From the NCBI GenBank assembly GCA_021234155.1, contig JAJEKV010000066.1, forward strand, positions 3,633,159 to 3,697,158: DNA of 64,000 nucleotides, read 5' to 3'. This DNA comes from Isoetes taiwanensis. Taxonomy: Eukaryota; Streptophyta; Lycopodiopsida; Isoetales; Isoetaceae. Within the stretch, counting starts at the first letter, position 1. The number at the start of each line of letters is the position of its first letter. The position numbers and the translations under genes were made by a program. Below, piece by piece: positions 25,019 through 37,480 of the stretch. The notes below the pieces were generated by a model, which saw only the letters and a list, made by a program, of their open reading frames with translations, had not been told where the DNA came from and did no database searches.

Positions 25019-27581
25019 TCAACAATTGTTGCTGCCATGGTTTTGTTGTTGTTGAGCATGTTGATTTTGGTATGGTTGTGCCTGAACATGGGCCTGGGCC
25101 TGGGCCTGGGCATGAGCCTGAGTCTGGGCATGTGCCTCAGCCGGATTTTGAGGCTGCAGTTGATGCTGCTGGCGTGACAAATATGCATTATACATATCCA
25201 TATTCATGGCCTGCATGCATGATAACAAAAATCAGTTGAATTGCAAATGACATTCAAGATTTTGGTTGTCTATTAATTCTCCAACCTGAGCAGGCATTGA
25301 TAGCTGCGGATGAGGAACATATACGTTGTAGCCATCCATGCCACCAGGAACTTGCATACGATCACGGCCTTCAACATTAGATGAAGGAAACGTGCTTGAT
25401 CCAGGAAAAGAAGGAAGTGGCAAGCCAGGCCTTCCAGATGCATGACTGGACATATCCATCATGCCCAAGCCCATCCCTAAGCCCATACCCAACCCAAGTC
25501 CCATTGGATGAACTGGCGCCATCTGAGCCACTTGTAAATGCTGCATTCCAGGGGGTATGATCATGGGAGAAACACTCATACCACTCCTCATGGACATCAT
25601 CTGCAACCCAAGCATACCATATAAGATAGGAATCATATAAAAGCAGCTTATCAGCTACATGCATTCACTAAATAAGTTGAGAACGAACTTGTAGCTGAAG
25701 CTGAAGCATTTTCAGGTACTCAATAGCTTCGTCAAGCATTGAAGCTTTGTCAGTCTGTATACCAACTTGCATTAGAATTCGAGGCACATTTGATCTGATC
25801 ATATTTTATATCAGAAAATTCAGAACCAGGTAGCTAAATTCTACCTTGTTAGAATTTGGTATGAGCTCCTGCAGTGCTCGCATTTTTTCATTTATCCTGT
25901 CCCTTCGCCGCTGTATATAGACCAAATTAGAGACCTAGTCTGAGTACAAATATAAGACAAAATTTTGCTAACCCGCTCAGAGAGATTATGAACTTCTGCA
26001 GCTCTGCTTCTTTTTGTTGTACTTCCCTTTGCGACTGAGGCTTTCTTCTGCTCAGTAATATCACCCTCAACCTCCTGCAGCTACAATATATCTAATTACT
26101 TTAAAGAAGACTGCAGAATACGGTAATTCCCAGAAAATTCAAGCTTTGCTTACTTCACTCTGACAATCCGCAGAATCTTCAACATCTGACATTTTCCTTT
26201 TGCCTGTTCCTAAAATGACCTTTCGATATTTTTCTTTCTCTGCAGTATTACCAGAACCTCCGGATGATGATGTTATTGTAGGTTCTGGGCCATCCAAAGG
26301 TTCCATTGGGCGCGAAAGGACATTCTTATTTTTACCCACCTTCAACTTCGAGCTTTCTGGCTCATTAGATCTTATTCCAGCATTGAGAGAACTCTCTAAT
26401 ATTACATTTTCTTTTGTACACAGAGATTTGTCTCCTGAAGCTGAATGCGACATATTATGAATTTTCTGGTGAATGCCTAGATCTAGATACTGCAACCCTG
26501 AATCCTTCATAGAACCTGTTACAGCCTTGTTTGGAACTAAAGCCGCATTCCCGAAAGGTTGGCTTGTTTCAATACCAACACTATCATGTTGCTGCTTTAG
26601 TTGTCCTTGTGTCTCTTGTGTTGGGAGGCTTGCCTTTGCCATTGCTGAGGGTACTGAAAAATGAGGAAAATTCACTAGCCCAATGCTGGAAATTAACGGT
26701 GACATGCTGGAGGGCGGAATAGCTGGCTGAGAAACAGAATTCTGCTTGGATGGAATTGCTGCAGTGGGAGTAGGAGCAGATGTTATGGCATTATTGCTAG
26801 AATACATGTCTCCTCTTGATGAACCAGCTAACGTACTTTCAACAGGCCACTTAGTGCGTACTTTGTTGAAGCTATCTTGCCCAACTTGTGAAGCTAAACC
26901 AGCAGCACGCATTGCTCCTAAGGCCATGGCTGTCTCTGCATTTGAACCCCTATTGACTATGGAATGGCGATTTCCTGATATTTCTTTTCCATTCTGGCTT
27001 GGCACTTCTGCAAAAAATTCTGAGCAGTAACTATTCTCGAGTGTATCATCCAAGGGATATTGCAACCACGCAACCAGTTAGTCTTGAATAGAAGCATTGC
27101 AAGATGAAGGCCCAGCAGAAGTATCAGCAGGCATTCCATCTCTAGAATGTTTGAACACTTTTACTCCTACCCACATCCTCGTTATTAGTTGTTGGTGTTG
27201 GGCTGGGGCTACTAGTTGTCCAAAATCGCTGTTTCTCGGATCTTAGCGAATCGTCCTGCATTGCTAGTGGTCCATTGCCAACTTCAAAGTCTGGCCTGCA
27301 AGGAAAGTGGGATTCAGATGTACATAGAAACACAAGTCAAAGCGCACTATTGACATAGATGCATAAAATACTGAGTCAAGCTAAGGCAATGCTTACATAC
27401 ACAGAAGCCAAGTCAGCAACATTCAATTTTTCGTTGCTGTAAAGCTTCCCACTTTCCTCTTAACGGCAAAATTTGGGTAGAGAGGAAGGTACCACTTCTT
27501 CCTCTCAATTCCCAGCTTGGAACAACACAATGGTTCATACTCTGCCATCACAATCACCCTTGTTATATGCATGCACCGTGT
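25019..27581 (-). CDS. PIF-type bHLH transcription factor, N-terminal half disrupted
   Basis: Phytochrome-interacting factors are nuclear bHLH proteins that bind G-boxes and repress light responses. Exons (minus strand): a putative first at 27581-27397 with ATG at 27548; 27295-26154; 26074-25973; 25910-25845; 25754-25689; 25600-25286; 25210-25019. The last six are joined by consensus GT-AG sites in one frame from about 27075 on. The bHLH spans [32 protein letters not shown] and [19 protein letters not shown], with the His-Glu-Arg DNA contacts. A PIF-specific block [20 protein letters not shown] sits near the N-terminus, with a weak APB-like [12 protein letters not shown] before it. The tail is rich in Met-Gly-Leu and then Gln/Ala/His. 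Odd: TAA at 27080-27078 directly precedes the [11 protein letters not shown] block in frame, and the frame differs upstream of 27142. It is a pseudogene, a mis-assembled gene, or one with an unrecognised splice. Confidence 0.8.
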
Positions 27582-30500
27582 CTGCCAAGAGATAAAATCA
27601 CATAGAGAATGCAGAATATTGTTGTTTAGTAATATATCTATAAAGAATGCAAGAAATAATAAGCTCACAGCTGCAATATCTTCCTCCCGTTCATGGGTGC
27701 CTTGTTTCTTAGTCTCCATGAACAATTAAGTAGTCATCCATTAACGACTTACGCTGGAATGCCTGTTATAAAACAGTACGGTTAAGATCCGTAAACAAAG
27801 GACACGGATCCACAGTTCACATGCTATGTTTCCCAAGAAAAAGTATAAAATACACTACTTGACGGTGACAAAACAAAAAGAGGGTCACAAATGAATTTTC
27901 TACAGCATAAGATAAGCAAGCCCGGATAAGTTATAGATCTCAAAATTTCTTGTTTGCAGCACATTCATTTCACCCAAAACCACAGTTGGACGACAAAATT
28001 TAACAAAGTACCAGAAAATCCAACCATTGATACTAAAACAGGAACCCAATACAAGTACGATTCCTTCCGTTACCAGCAAGCAAGATTTTGCCCACATCAG
28101 CCAGCTAAAACCCGGTCCCCATTGTGTCGTTCAGGCAGAAAAGAGTGAATTGCTAATGCAAGGGACCTCTCGGTTAAACTAACTAAGATAGGCGCCAGAA
28201 TCTAAAAATTTTATAGGACCACAACCCACCTCTTATACAGCACCTGTTTTCCACAGTGATTTGGAGCAGGGTGTTTTAAAGCATCATTCTGGTGCAGGAG
28301 ACTTGGGGATTCAGGTCTATCCAGAAGGAAAACAGCAAATCTGTATAGTTTGAGGCAGATGAAGCGAGTGAAAGGCTACAGAAAATGGCCGAAGCATCAG
28401 TTGCAAAGAAGAAAGCGTTGTAGGCTGGTTACCGCCTTGGCTGCCCGACGGATTAATGGGCACCAGGATCACCATAGCCAGAAATAAAGGCAGGGGCAGG
28501 GAGAAGAAACATACACTAGCTAATAAAAAATGGGAAGAGATACATCATAAAAAAAATGCTGTGCAGATTTAAAGCCAACCAAAAAAGACGGCCATAACTT
28601 CCTTATAAGGAAACTGGGTCCTTACTTCTTTTTTACACTCAACTTTTCACTAATTACCTTTTCTTCTCATTGTTTGTCATTTAGTGTCGTCCAATTCCTT
28701 TTTTTTATACACCTTTTTCTGTCCATTTTTCTAGTTTTATTTTTTTTCCACTCCACCTGAAAATTCTATCTATCTATCTATATTTTTTACACCGTTGCAT
28801 ATTATACACTATACCTATACCTCATGTTCCTTGCTTCGATATATGTTGTCAATTGTGTGTTCCTTGGATCCTTTGCACCTTCATTCCCCGACCATCCCAT
28901 GTGCCAATGTTAGACCGCATGTTTCGCTATTGCGTTGTTGCGCTTCTATTCGTCTTCGCTTGCCCTCATTACCTATTTGAATTAGCCTGCTCAAGTTCCC
29001 AAATGATTACCGACTCAACAAGTTGTCACGTAACGGGGTTCTGTTTTGTCAAAATACACCATGCTCTGGATAATTGAATGATCATTTCGTTTGGCATTTT
29101 TCCTTCCTTGTGGGAGTTCTCTTTTCCACTACATGTCAGTGTCAAGTTGACAACTGGGCCGAAATGCATGGCCCCAGTTGTCCATTGCGAATGTGGGGCA
29201 GACAGTTCTAGAGATTTTTATAATGTGTGGTGTGTATTGATGGAAGGCAAGTTGAGCATGGTGCCAAAGGAGTTCATTCACATGGTCCATATGTGACAAG
29301 CAGATACATAGAAGCGTCCAGAAAGTATATCGAATTTCTAAAACAACTTATTTCTATCCAAGGAGAAGCGCTCTTAAAGGGCACAGTGCTCTAACTCTCT
29401 CTCTCTCACTCTCTCTGTCTATGTATCCATTAAATATATTTTCACACACTTTTGTCCATGCATGGCCATTTATTGTCAAGAATTCACTACTGCAATGAGC
29501 TCGAAATAACAAAAAAAGAGCATATTGGGGTAAGGCTCAAGAGCATATTGGTGTGAGGATCATGGGACATTCATTGGTATACCTAACATGTCGAACTAAT
29601 TGTGACATTCCTATGTTCCGAAAAAAATACCTTCATAGTTTTCCATAATTCAACACCACTTTTCACTTATTTAAGTCCTTGTTCCTCCATCTCTCAAAAA
29701 GCTTTGACAATCATTGAGATAAGCGATGATTTTATACTAGCTAAAAGTAGCTTTGCTTGCAAGAAAGTCTCGTGGCTAAGATAGGAATGGGTAGAAACTT
29801 TGAAACTACATTTCATTATCTACTATCTTATTCAAATATACTTTAGGGTATTCTGATTCTATGTACAAATGGTAAATGTACATAATTATCTGTACAGACT
29901 ATTTTCAATATTTTCTTTGTCTTATGTGTTGCATTTTAAGTTAGAACTTCTAGTCATTGAAACCATGTGTACAAAAAAAAAGAATCATATCTAACAAATA
30001 AGTATTGCAACCAAGTGTATAGGGCAAGTTGAAACTAAGATCTCGCTGACACAAATGGATGTATTCATAGTCGAGGATCCAGTGGAGAAAGAGCAAAAAT
30101 CCCGCTGGAAAAATAAAAATAAAAATAAAAATAAAAATAAAAATAAAAATAAAAATAAAAGATTGCTTAATTGTAAAATTGGCACTGGTTCTACCACTCA
30201 CTAAACCAAAGGTTACAGTCATTAGCATATGATAGAAACATGTGATAAAACAATTGCTTTTGATAGGTAAAACTTGAAATTATCGTCTGTAATTCTCTAT
30301 ATCTGATTTCTATGAAGGGATACATGTGGGCTTTTAATGAAAGTTCTGCATCTAAGTGCGTGAACACTTTGAGCACTCTAGCTCCAGAGATTTGGCGACT
30401 ATAACATTTCTCCATGAGTGATAAAAAAATTCGTTTCTTCAAAAAAAGAAGAAAATAAATAAAATCTCTTAATGTTGATTGAATAGAATCAAATCTTATT

Positions 30501-30900
30501 GTCCATGGGGACTAAACAGACAAGCGATAATTTCATCTCTGATAAGGGTGATATGAATAGTCATAGGACAAGGTAATGGTATCACATTGAGCTTTAAAGA
30601 GGCTATAGTAGGGACTCCATCCGGGCTTGTCATCCGTGGTTCCTAGTAGATGTCAAAGTTATCCACCATTACTCCTGGTGATGGTATCGCCAAGGTATCT
30701 GTTGAGGCCATATATCAAAGTACAACAAAAAGTATAGCTGTCTTTAGAATATCGTCAAAGCACGATATTACACTGATGAATGTCTGACAATACCCAGTGA
30801 TGGTACCACAATACACGATTCTCATCAGCTGATTGATCGAAGAAGGCATCACAGCCACAACTTAGGTGTCCGCTAAAAGATGTATGTCCTTGGAGAGAGT
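27582..30900. other. Upstream region of the PIF-like gene and intergenic DNA
   Basis: The first kilobase presumably holds the promoter and 5' UTR of the minus-strand bHLH gene: an acceptor at 27582-27584 implies a further upstream exon. A (TCTA)n run lies near 28767-28782. From about 28700 to 30900 only short frames without motifs were seen, plus the AAAAAT repeat listed separately. Confidence 0.45.
30109..30160. repeat. (AAAAAT)n microsatellite
   Basis: About eight and a half uninterrupted hexamer units of five A and one T. Confidence 0.9.
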
Positions 30901-32399
30901 TGTTGACCCTCAACCTGGCCTAGAGAGTCAAACACAAGAAGCCAACTTGGATGTTCACTCAAGTTGGGGTTAGAACCTCCAGATCACTTAAGGTGATCAA
31001 TCTACACAAGAATTTTCCAAAGAAAAAAGCAATCATAGAGTTTTCATACCTATCCCAATTAGATTTTGGACTCCTTGCTCAAATCAACATGATCATCTCG
31101 TATGCGATTGATTTCCAAGGTCGGATGACCGTGACTTACTCGTAAAAGTTGTAGGCAAGCAAAGGTAAAGATCTTGACCAAGTCCGAAGTCTTGATCTCG
31201 TGAGATATTCGATCTCAAAGTTGGTTCAATTTTTGGTCAATACCGGTCATTGTAGCAAACAGAGCTCGAGTTTTGTAACTTGAGTTGTAAATTGAATTTT
31301 AAGGAAATTTCAAGACTAGGATGCTCTATAGACTTCAAAGGTAAGGTGCATCTTTGCCAAATCAAAATTTGAATCTCTAAAACTATTTTTTTTGGCAATG
31401 TTTTTGTGGATATCACCGATTTGTATCGATGATGAATGCAAAAAAATGGTAACTCGAGTTTGGGATGGATTCTTTTTGAAATTTTTGTGCACACAAAAAT
31501 AAGATGGGATATGAAGTGCAAATGGTTTAATGCAAGAAAAAATTAGGGAATTCTTTTTTCTCAGAAAATGTTTGTGATACAAGAATGCTAGAGGATCATG
31601 ACAAGAGACTTTTTGAATACTTGGCAATCAATTTTCATTGATATGAAGGTAATACAAGGTGAATAAGGATCTTAGGAACATATATCACCAATAATGTAGC
31701 TTAGGAGGTCAATAATAATATCAAATCAATAGTATCACCAATCTTCTCGAGATTAAACCGTGGAACACTCGAAACTTCAAGAACGTCTTGGATCATGCTC
31801 AAAGATGTATCAATGTCGAGGTTTGATGCGTCACGGGCCTTCAAAAATTCTCTCTGTCGATCACCCCAGTTATATTTTAAAATTTTTATGGATCCGAAAT
31901 CTTAGGCTTTGATTATGGGTTTGTTTGGTAGCTAAGAGGCGGGAAGAGAAGATTCGAGGAATTTAAGGCGTAAAACAGAGGTTCCCGGCCGATTCAAGGA
32001 GTTTTCTAATTTTAGGGTTCGTGGAGGGAATCTCGCGAGCATCTTTCGAGTATTTTTGGAGATTCCGGCCTTTTAAAAATTAAATTTTCAATGGTGTAAG
32101 TGGAAAAATGACCCTTTGGTTTTTTTGGGATATCCTAGGAATCTTTGGGGATGCCCTCCAAAAGTTTGGGAGCATATCTGGCCTTGCCACGTGGCATATA
32201 GCATCCTTATGGCATCTAGAGTGATACCTAGGTTATTCACCTAGTTCAAAGGAAAGGGCAAAAAGTGGAGTGGCATATGAAATAGAACGGAATTTGTGAT
32301 AGAATGAGAGTGTGGTTGAGGCATCAAGGCAAAAAATGAGAGGGGGCATGGAGAAATGTAAAGAGGAATAATTTAGGAGCAAAAGATTCTAGTTTACCA
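30901..32399 (-). repeat. Gypsy A 3' LTR
   Basis: 1499 bp, begins TGTTGACCCTCAACC and ends TAGTTTACCA in plus orientation. It contains the near-palindrome gatcacttaaggtgatc at about 30983-30999. It lacks a ~22-bp segment present in the other LTR near 40253-40276. Confidence 0.92.
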
Positions 32400-33499
32400 T
32401 GGGGTCTTCCAAACTCTAGCTTCCAATCTTCAAAAAGGTATCTTCCAAACTTCTTACCCAAAACCTTATAAGCATCCTTTGACCTCAAATGGAGCATTTC
32501 TTATGAGAGTTGACCTTGAGGATAAAGATCCCTTGACCTTCACAACAATGTTGACTACCAAGTCTCCCTATCTTTAGCAAACAAACCAATCAACTAGTAT
32601 GTTGCCCTTTGGGGGCAACATCTCGCCAAAACAAGAAAATGGCTGGTCCCCTCAGCCATAAAGGGTCTTCATATGTGCTCAAAAGTGTATGAATGAGGAT
32701 TATGGTAGAAAGAGAATGTAAAGTGCAAGTGTTGATGGAATGGAGGTGAATATGGTGGTGTGAAGAAATGAGTGAGTGAAAGAGAGATGAGAATGAGTGT
32801 AAACATGGTGAAATGGTGGGGGGAGTGGAGTGTATAAAGTGAGATGAATGTGTAAATGGTTGAATTTCGCCAAAACAAGAAAATGTGTGAAGAATGAGTA
32901 TGGATATGGTAGGATAGTGATGGAAGTAGAGTGCACAAGTGAGGTGAAAGAGAGATCTCGTTAAAACAAAAAAAAGTATGCATTTCTGATCCTTGAAAAA
33001 TGCAACTCTGCTATGGTGGTAAAGCTGAACTGCAGAGTGCTTCTTTTTTTGGGAATGAGAACAAGAATAAAGAGTCTGAATGGATGGCAGGACCACTTAT
33101 GGCAGATGAATAAAAATGGAGAAAGGGTGCACCTGTCATGGAAACATACAAACAAATTAAACTTGATCCTTGCAACTCTGCTATGATGGTGAAGTTTGAA
33201 TTTGCAGAGTGCACATCCGGGGAGAAAAATGAAAGAGCATGGCTGAATGGAGGGTAGGACCACAATGAGACAGGTGAATGAAAATGGACAAAGGGTGCTC
33301 CCAAATGACACTTGGCAATTAATAAGAATCCCTGCTTTGAAGCTATTTGATGGCTCAACCTTCATAATCGCTAATCTGCAAAACATAAACTTAATGAAGG
33401 CATTAGTTCTAAATTTAAGACAAAGTGGAATCCAACCTATCTAGTGTCTAACTTTAATTCTAACTTGTTTAAATTCTAGAGCATAAAAGGGACAAGCAA

Positions 33500-34670
33500 A
33501 TGTCGATCCCAAGCCTCTTCAAGTGAATAGTGTTGATAGGATTTGGGAGTGACAAACCTGAAGTTAATTCCTTTAACCAATATGAATTAGTGCCTGCAGG
33601 TTCCAACACTTCATAGGGTCCCTCCCAAAGATTCTCAAACTTACTTGGCCGAAGTCCTCTCTTGATTTATTCCATTTCGTAACCAATTCTCCAAATCACA
33701 AGATCCCTTGTATTTTATGAGCAGCTTTGAAAGTCGCCAAATCCTTGGCTTTTTTTTAAGCAAGTTAGCATTCTCACTTCCATTCTATATTCCTCTAAAT
33801 GCGAGGGTCATCCAATCTTTCTCCCGCAAAGCATGCTCAAAAGGCAAACACACTTTTATGAGCTAACCTCGTAGATGGAAGCTCAAGCTCTCTTGGAAGC
33901 ACAAACTTCAATTCCATAGACTAAGTTAAAAGGAATATGAGTGGTTGCTTGCTTTAATGGTAACTCTATAAGCCCATAGGGCATCCACCAGGTTGACATG
34001 CCAATCCTTTTGATTATCATCCAATCGCTTTTACGCAAAATGCCCTTCAAAAACTTTATTAGTAGCTTCCTTGACCATTACCTTGGGGATAGTAGGAGGA
34101 ACTCTTGGTATGTTTGACTTTAAGAATGGTCAATAGATTAGCAATGACTTCATTCACAAAAGGGGCCCCCTATCAGAATGTAATTGTAAAGGAATACCAA
34201 ACCGTGCACAAATATACTCATGTAAGAACCTAGTCATTGTGATGGCATTAGCTTTGTCTTAAAGGAATTGCCTCTGCCCATTTGGTAAAATAATCTGTAG
34301 CTACAATAATGTGCTGATGTTGTCCCGCATAAGGGGGTTAATAGGACCAATATAATCTAATCCCCAAATTTGGAAAGGTCTTGGAGAAATTATGAGGTTT
34401 AGTGCAGGTGGGAGGAGGATCCTTTTGCCAAATATTTGGCACTTGTGGCAAGATTTTATAGCAAAGATAGCAATCTTTAAATATTGTAGGCCAATAGTAT
34501 CCTCGACACGAGAATTTTCTTGGCGGTAGTGTCTCCAAAAAATGGCCTCCACATATTCCTTCATGCATTTCCCTAATGATCAAAGGCGATTCTTCTTCAT
34601 TGACACACCTTAATAATAATCCATCCCTCATTGACTTTACATAAAACATCATTAATCATTTTGAACTGCT
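33500..34670 (-). pseudogene. Gypsy A integrase, degenerate
   Basis: The zinc-binding part reads REMHEGICGGHF (34578-34543) and GYYWPTIFKDCY, then CHKCQIFGKRILLPP and FQIWGLDYIGPINP (34370-34325), which is the core start with its first Asp. Further down, the core and a GPY/F-like tail (GELVTKWNK, about 33690) can be followed to about 33550. Several frames are used. Confidence 0.75.
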
Positions 34671-34739
34671 GCACTTTTCTTTAAATCTCCTTTGTTTGGC
34701 TTGAGGTCAATCCCGAGGGCATCTCCTTAAATTGTAGGA

Positions 34740-35250
34740 AATTCTTTATAGGTAGCTGCCAATCTTGTTGGCCCCCTCATCATCATCATCGCACTGTAAA
34801 TAAGCTAAGGCATCCACAAAGTCAACAACTTCTACTACATCTTCATGGTCAAAGAAGTTATAAGGTAAATATAGACTCGGGCTTTTCACTTGATGTAACT
34901 CTTTTATAGAAATGTCAAAGGTTTGTAACTTGCAAGCCCACCTTTGAATTTTTGGCTTGGAAGTAGCCTTACCAAATAACAAACCTGTTGGATTTTGTTT
35001 CATATAAACTTGAACTGAGCTCTTCAATAATAAATGACCTTGTCTCATCAATTAGAAACATGAGAGCAAAATGCACTCTTCTCCATTCTCGTATCTTTCT
35101 TGAGTTGAACTCCATCATTTCTTGGCAAAAGCTATGGTGTGCTTGTCCTGCAAAAAATAGCTAAGCCTATGGCCTTTTTTAGTAATAGTAATGTAAACCT
35201 CAAATGGCTTGTCCAAATCTGGTTTTTTTTGAGAGTTGCTTCACAAATGG
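34740..35250 (-). pseudogene. Gypsy A RT-linked RNase H, degenerate
   Basis: Reads KPFEVYITITKKGH (35215-35170) where an active RT RNase H would carry an acidic residue (VYTDAS type), then FLQDKHTIAFAKK, then VKSPSLYLPYNFFDHEDVVE region (34890-34830). The catalytic aspartate of the first block is not visible, so this domain looks inactive even apart from the frame breaks. Confidence 0.6.
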
Positions 35251-36330
35251 ACTTTATAAGCAATTCAAAGACTCTTGGCAATCGATGACCATGTGACAGG
35301 GGACATGCTTGCTCTCGATTTGGAAATCCCGCCTATTCTTGTCAGCTTAGAAATAGGGCTTATAATGTGAGCAAAATTAGAATATACATCCTAAGAAAAC
35401 TAGTCATGCCAATAAAACTTTTGACCCGCTTCAAGTTTTTGGGGGCACCAGATTTTGAGAGCTTCAACTTTTCTTGTGCCACCTGTGATACCATTGTTGG
35501 ATACCTCGTGTCCCAAAAGTTGCCCTTTGGATGCAAAAAAATACACTTCTTTGGATTAAGGTTGACTCCAGATTCCCTACACAAAGAACATATCTTTGCC
35601 AACAATTCCAAATGATTAGTAGGGTGAGATCCTAAACAAAGGTCATCCAAATAAACTCAAATTCTTGAGGAGACATAGGCCTAAAAATAACATCCATAGC
35701 TCTCTGGAAAGTAGCAGGTGCATTCATTAGTCCAAAAGGCATTCTTTTCATTGCATAAGTTCCCAAGGAGTAATAAAAGAGGTCTTGGGTTGGTCTCTTT
35801 CTGAATACTAATCTGATTGAATCTCACGAAAATCCATCCAAAAATGAGTACACCTCTTTACCGCCACAACATATAAGATCTCTTCTAAAAGGGCAAAGGG
35901 TAACAATCTTTGATGGTAGCCTTGTTAAGATCTCGATAGTCAATGCAAATCCTTAAGGCACCACTTTTTTTTCTCCACAGAACAATACAAGATACCCATT
36001 CGATTAATAATCTCAATAATAACACCGCATCCACCATCTTATCCAATTCATCTTTAATTAATCCCATGAGTGAGGCATTAATCCTTCTTAATTTTTGAAA
36101 AACAGGTTTACAACCTTCTTTAATCTTAATTTCAAATTGACATACCTCGGTTTTGATGCCCGATAGCTCAATAATCCCAAGCAAATACGCCTTTCCTTTC
36201 TTCAAAGAACATTTGTATATCCTCCCTATCTTGATATTCAATCGGATCTCCAACAAATAGGATTCTAGTCTTACCATTTTTTGTGATAGTAATCTCTTCA
36301 GTATCTTTTTCCTCTGATGCATTGATGGTT
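35250..36330 (-). pseudogene. Gypsy A reverse transcriptase, degenerate
   Basis: Linker RKGVFAWDY (36170) precedes an RT start with CKPVFQKLRRI and LIKDELDKM (36120-36030), then KSGALRICIDYRDLNKAT (about 35970-35915) and YPLPF. The catalytic block is read as WMDDLCLGSHPTNH (about 35655-35610), with the DD intact, and the connection as NLNPKKCIFLHPKGNFW. Frame changes separate the parts (for example near 35885 and 35650). Confidence 0.8.
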
Positions 36331-36379
36331 AGGATAGGACAAAGAGCCTTCACCTCATTAGCATCAAGGTCTTCTTTTG

Positions 36380-36790
36380 GAATAGCTCCCTCAGTTAGGT
36401 GTGACATGAGAGTTTCTCTACATAGAGCATCAGCTTCCACATTTTCTTCTCTTGGTATGTGAGTAATCTCCCATGAGACAAAACTCGAAAAGTACTCCCA
36501 TTACTTGTTTTTTAGGAGCTCCATATCTGCATTTTTGTTTGGTAATCTCCCCGAGACTTGCCCGCAAATTAATTGTGAGTCACCAAAAATGTGGATGTTG
36601 GTAATATCCATAGCTTTGGCTTCCCAAGGCCCGCAATCAAAGCTTTATATTCTCACTGCATTAGATGTGATTTGGGGAAGATTCTTCCCACTTTAGCTAA
36701 AAAGTTTATGAGAGGAATCTTTAAGAATAGCTGCAGATGATGCAATATTTAGTTTTTTAGAAATACCTCCATCAAACCATAAGAGTCCCC
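36380..36790 (-). pseudogene. RNase H-like domain located upstream of RT in gypsy A
   Basis: On the minus strand: LWFDGGISKKLNIASSAAIL (36781-36722), then IHIFGDSQLICGQVSGRLPN (about 36590-36535), then ITHIPREENVEADALCRETL (36470-36410). These are the three aspartate-bearing blocks of an RNase H fold (D in WFDGG, D in GDSQL, D in EADAL) in the plant/archaeal-like style. The central Glu block is damaged (frame reads ITSNAVRI then a stop). It lies between protease and RT, so it is additional to the RNase H after the RT. Confidence 0.7.
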
Positions 36791-37179
36791 GATGGTCCTT
36801 GTCTCAGGGGAGTGCACATTCCATAATGAGGGGAACCATTTCATAACTCACTCGATCTTGCCTTTTTATCCTGTAAGATCCCAAGGGTTCTTCAATTAAC
36901 ATTTCTTTAATAAAATGTACCTCTTCCTTGGAGTCATAGGAGCCCTCTTGGTTATAAATTGTAGCAATCTGAGAGCCATTTGAGATGGTACATCTCCCTT
37001 GAGACCAGACCGCCCGGCATCCACAAGGTGGCTAACCATCTCCTTCCTAACAATAGAAGTCATAGATATCGATTCATCTCCTATATCTTCAAAAGCCACC
37101 ACAATAAAGTTAGCAGCCTACAGCTTATGCCTTCAGATAATGTGCACTTTAGTCACCACACCAACAGAGAAATCTTAGC

Positions 37180-37480
37180 ATTATAAAAAGATTTTAATAG
37201 CATAGAGGCTTTTTATCCACCTCAAAACCACACTTCTTCATAATATGATATGGCATAATATTTAGGGGAGAACCCCCATCAAGTAACACATTGGAAAAGG
37301 TATACCCTCCTAGAGCAAATGAGCATGTAAATGCTCCGGGGTCTTCATCATCATGTGCTAGAATAAGGTCGCATTGGCATCAGTGAAAATTCACACAAGC
37401 ATTTAATACCTCACCATTGGTTTGTTGAAGTACCCTTTTCCTGTAACTAGGTGCAATCTTTAATAAAGTAAAGAGATCCA
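37180..37480 (-). pseudogene. Gypsy A aspartic protease, degenerate
   Basis: Minus-strand reading gives LLDGGSPLNIMPYHIMKKCG (37290-37230). The LLDGGS is the active-site D-[ST]-G-like motif in the form found in many plant gypsy proteases. Preceded by GAFTCSFALGGYTFSNV. Stop codons lie upstream. Confidence 0.7.

Noticed and set aside
24952-25239. Plus-strand frames with GPGPGP or LGLGLG repeats
   Set aside because: Antisense of the Gln/Ala-rich C-terminal exon of the bHLH gene.
26200-27030. Several plus-strand frames opposite the bHLH gene
   Set aside because: Antisense shadows of the large PIF exon; no motifs.
32590-33386. Long minus-strand frames rich in His/Ser/Phe
   Set aside because: Lie in the low-complexity non-coding part between gypsy integrase and the 3' LTR; overlapping frames in several registers and no domain.
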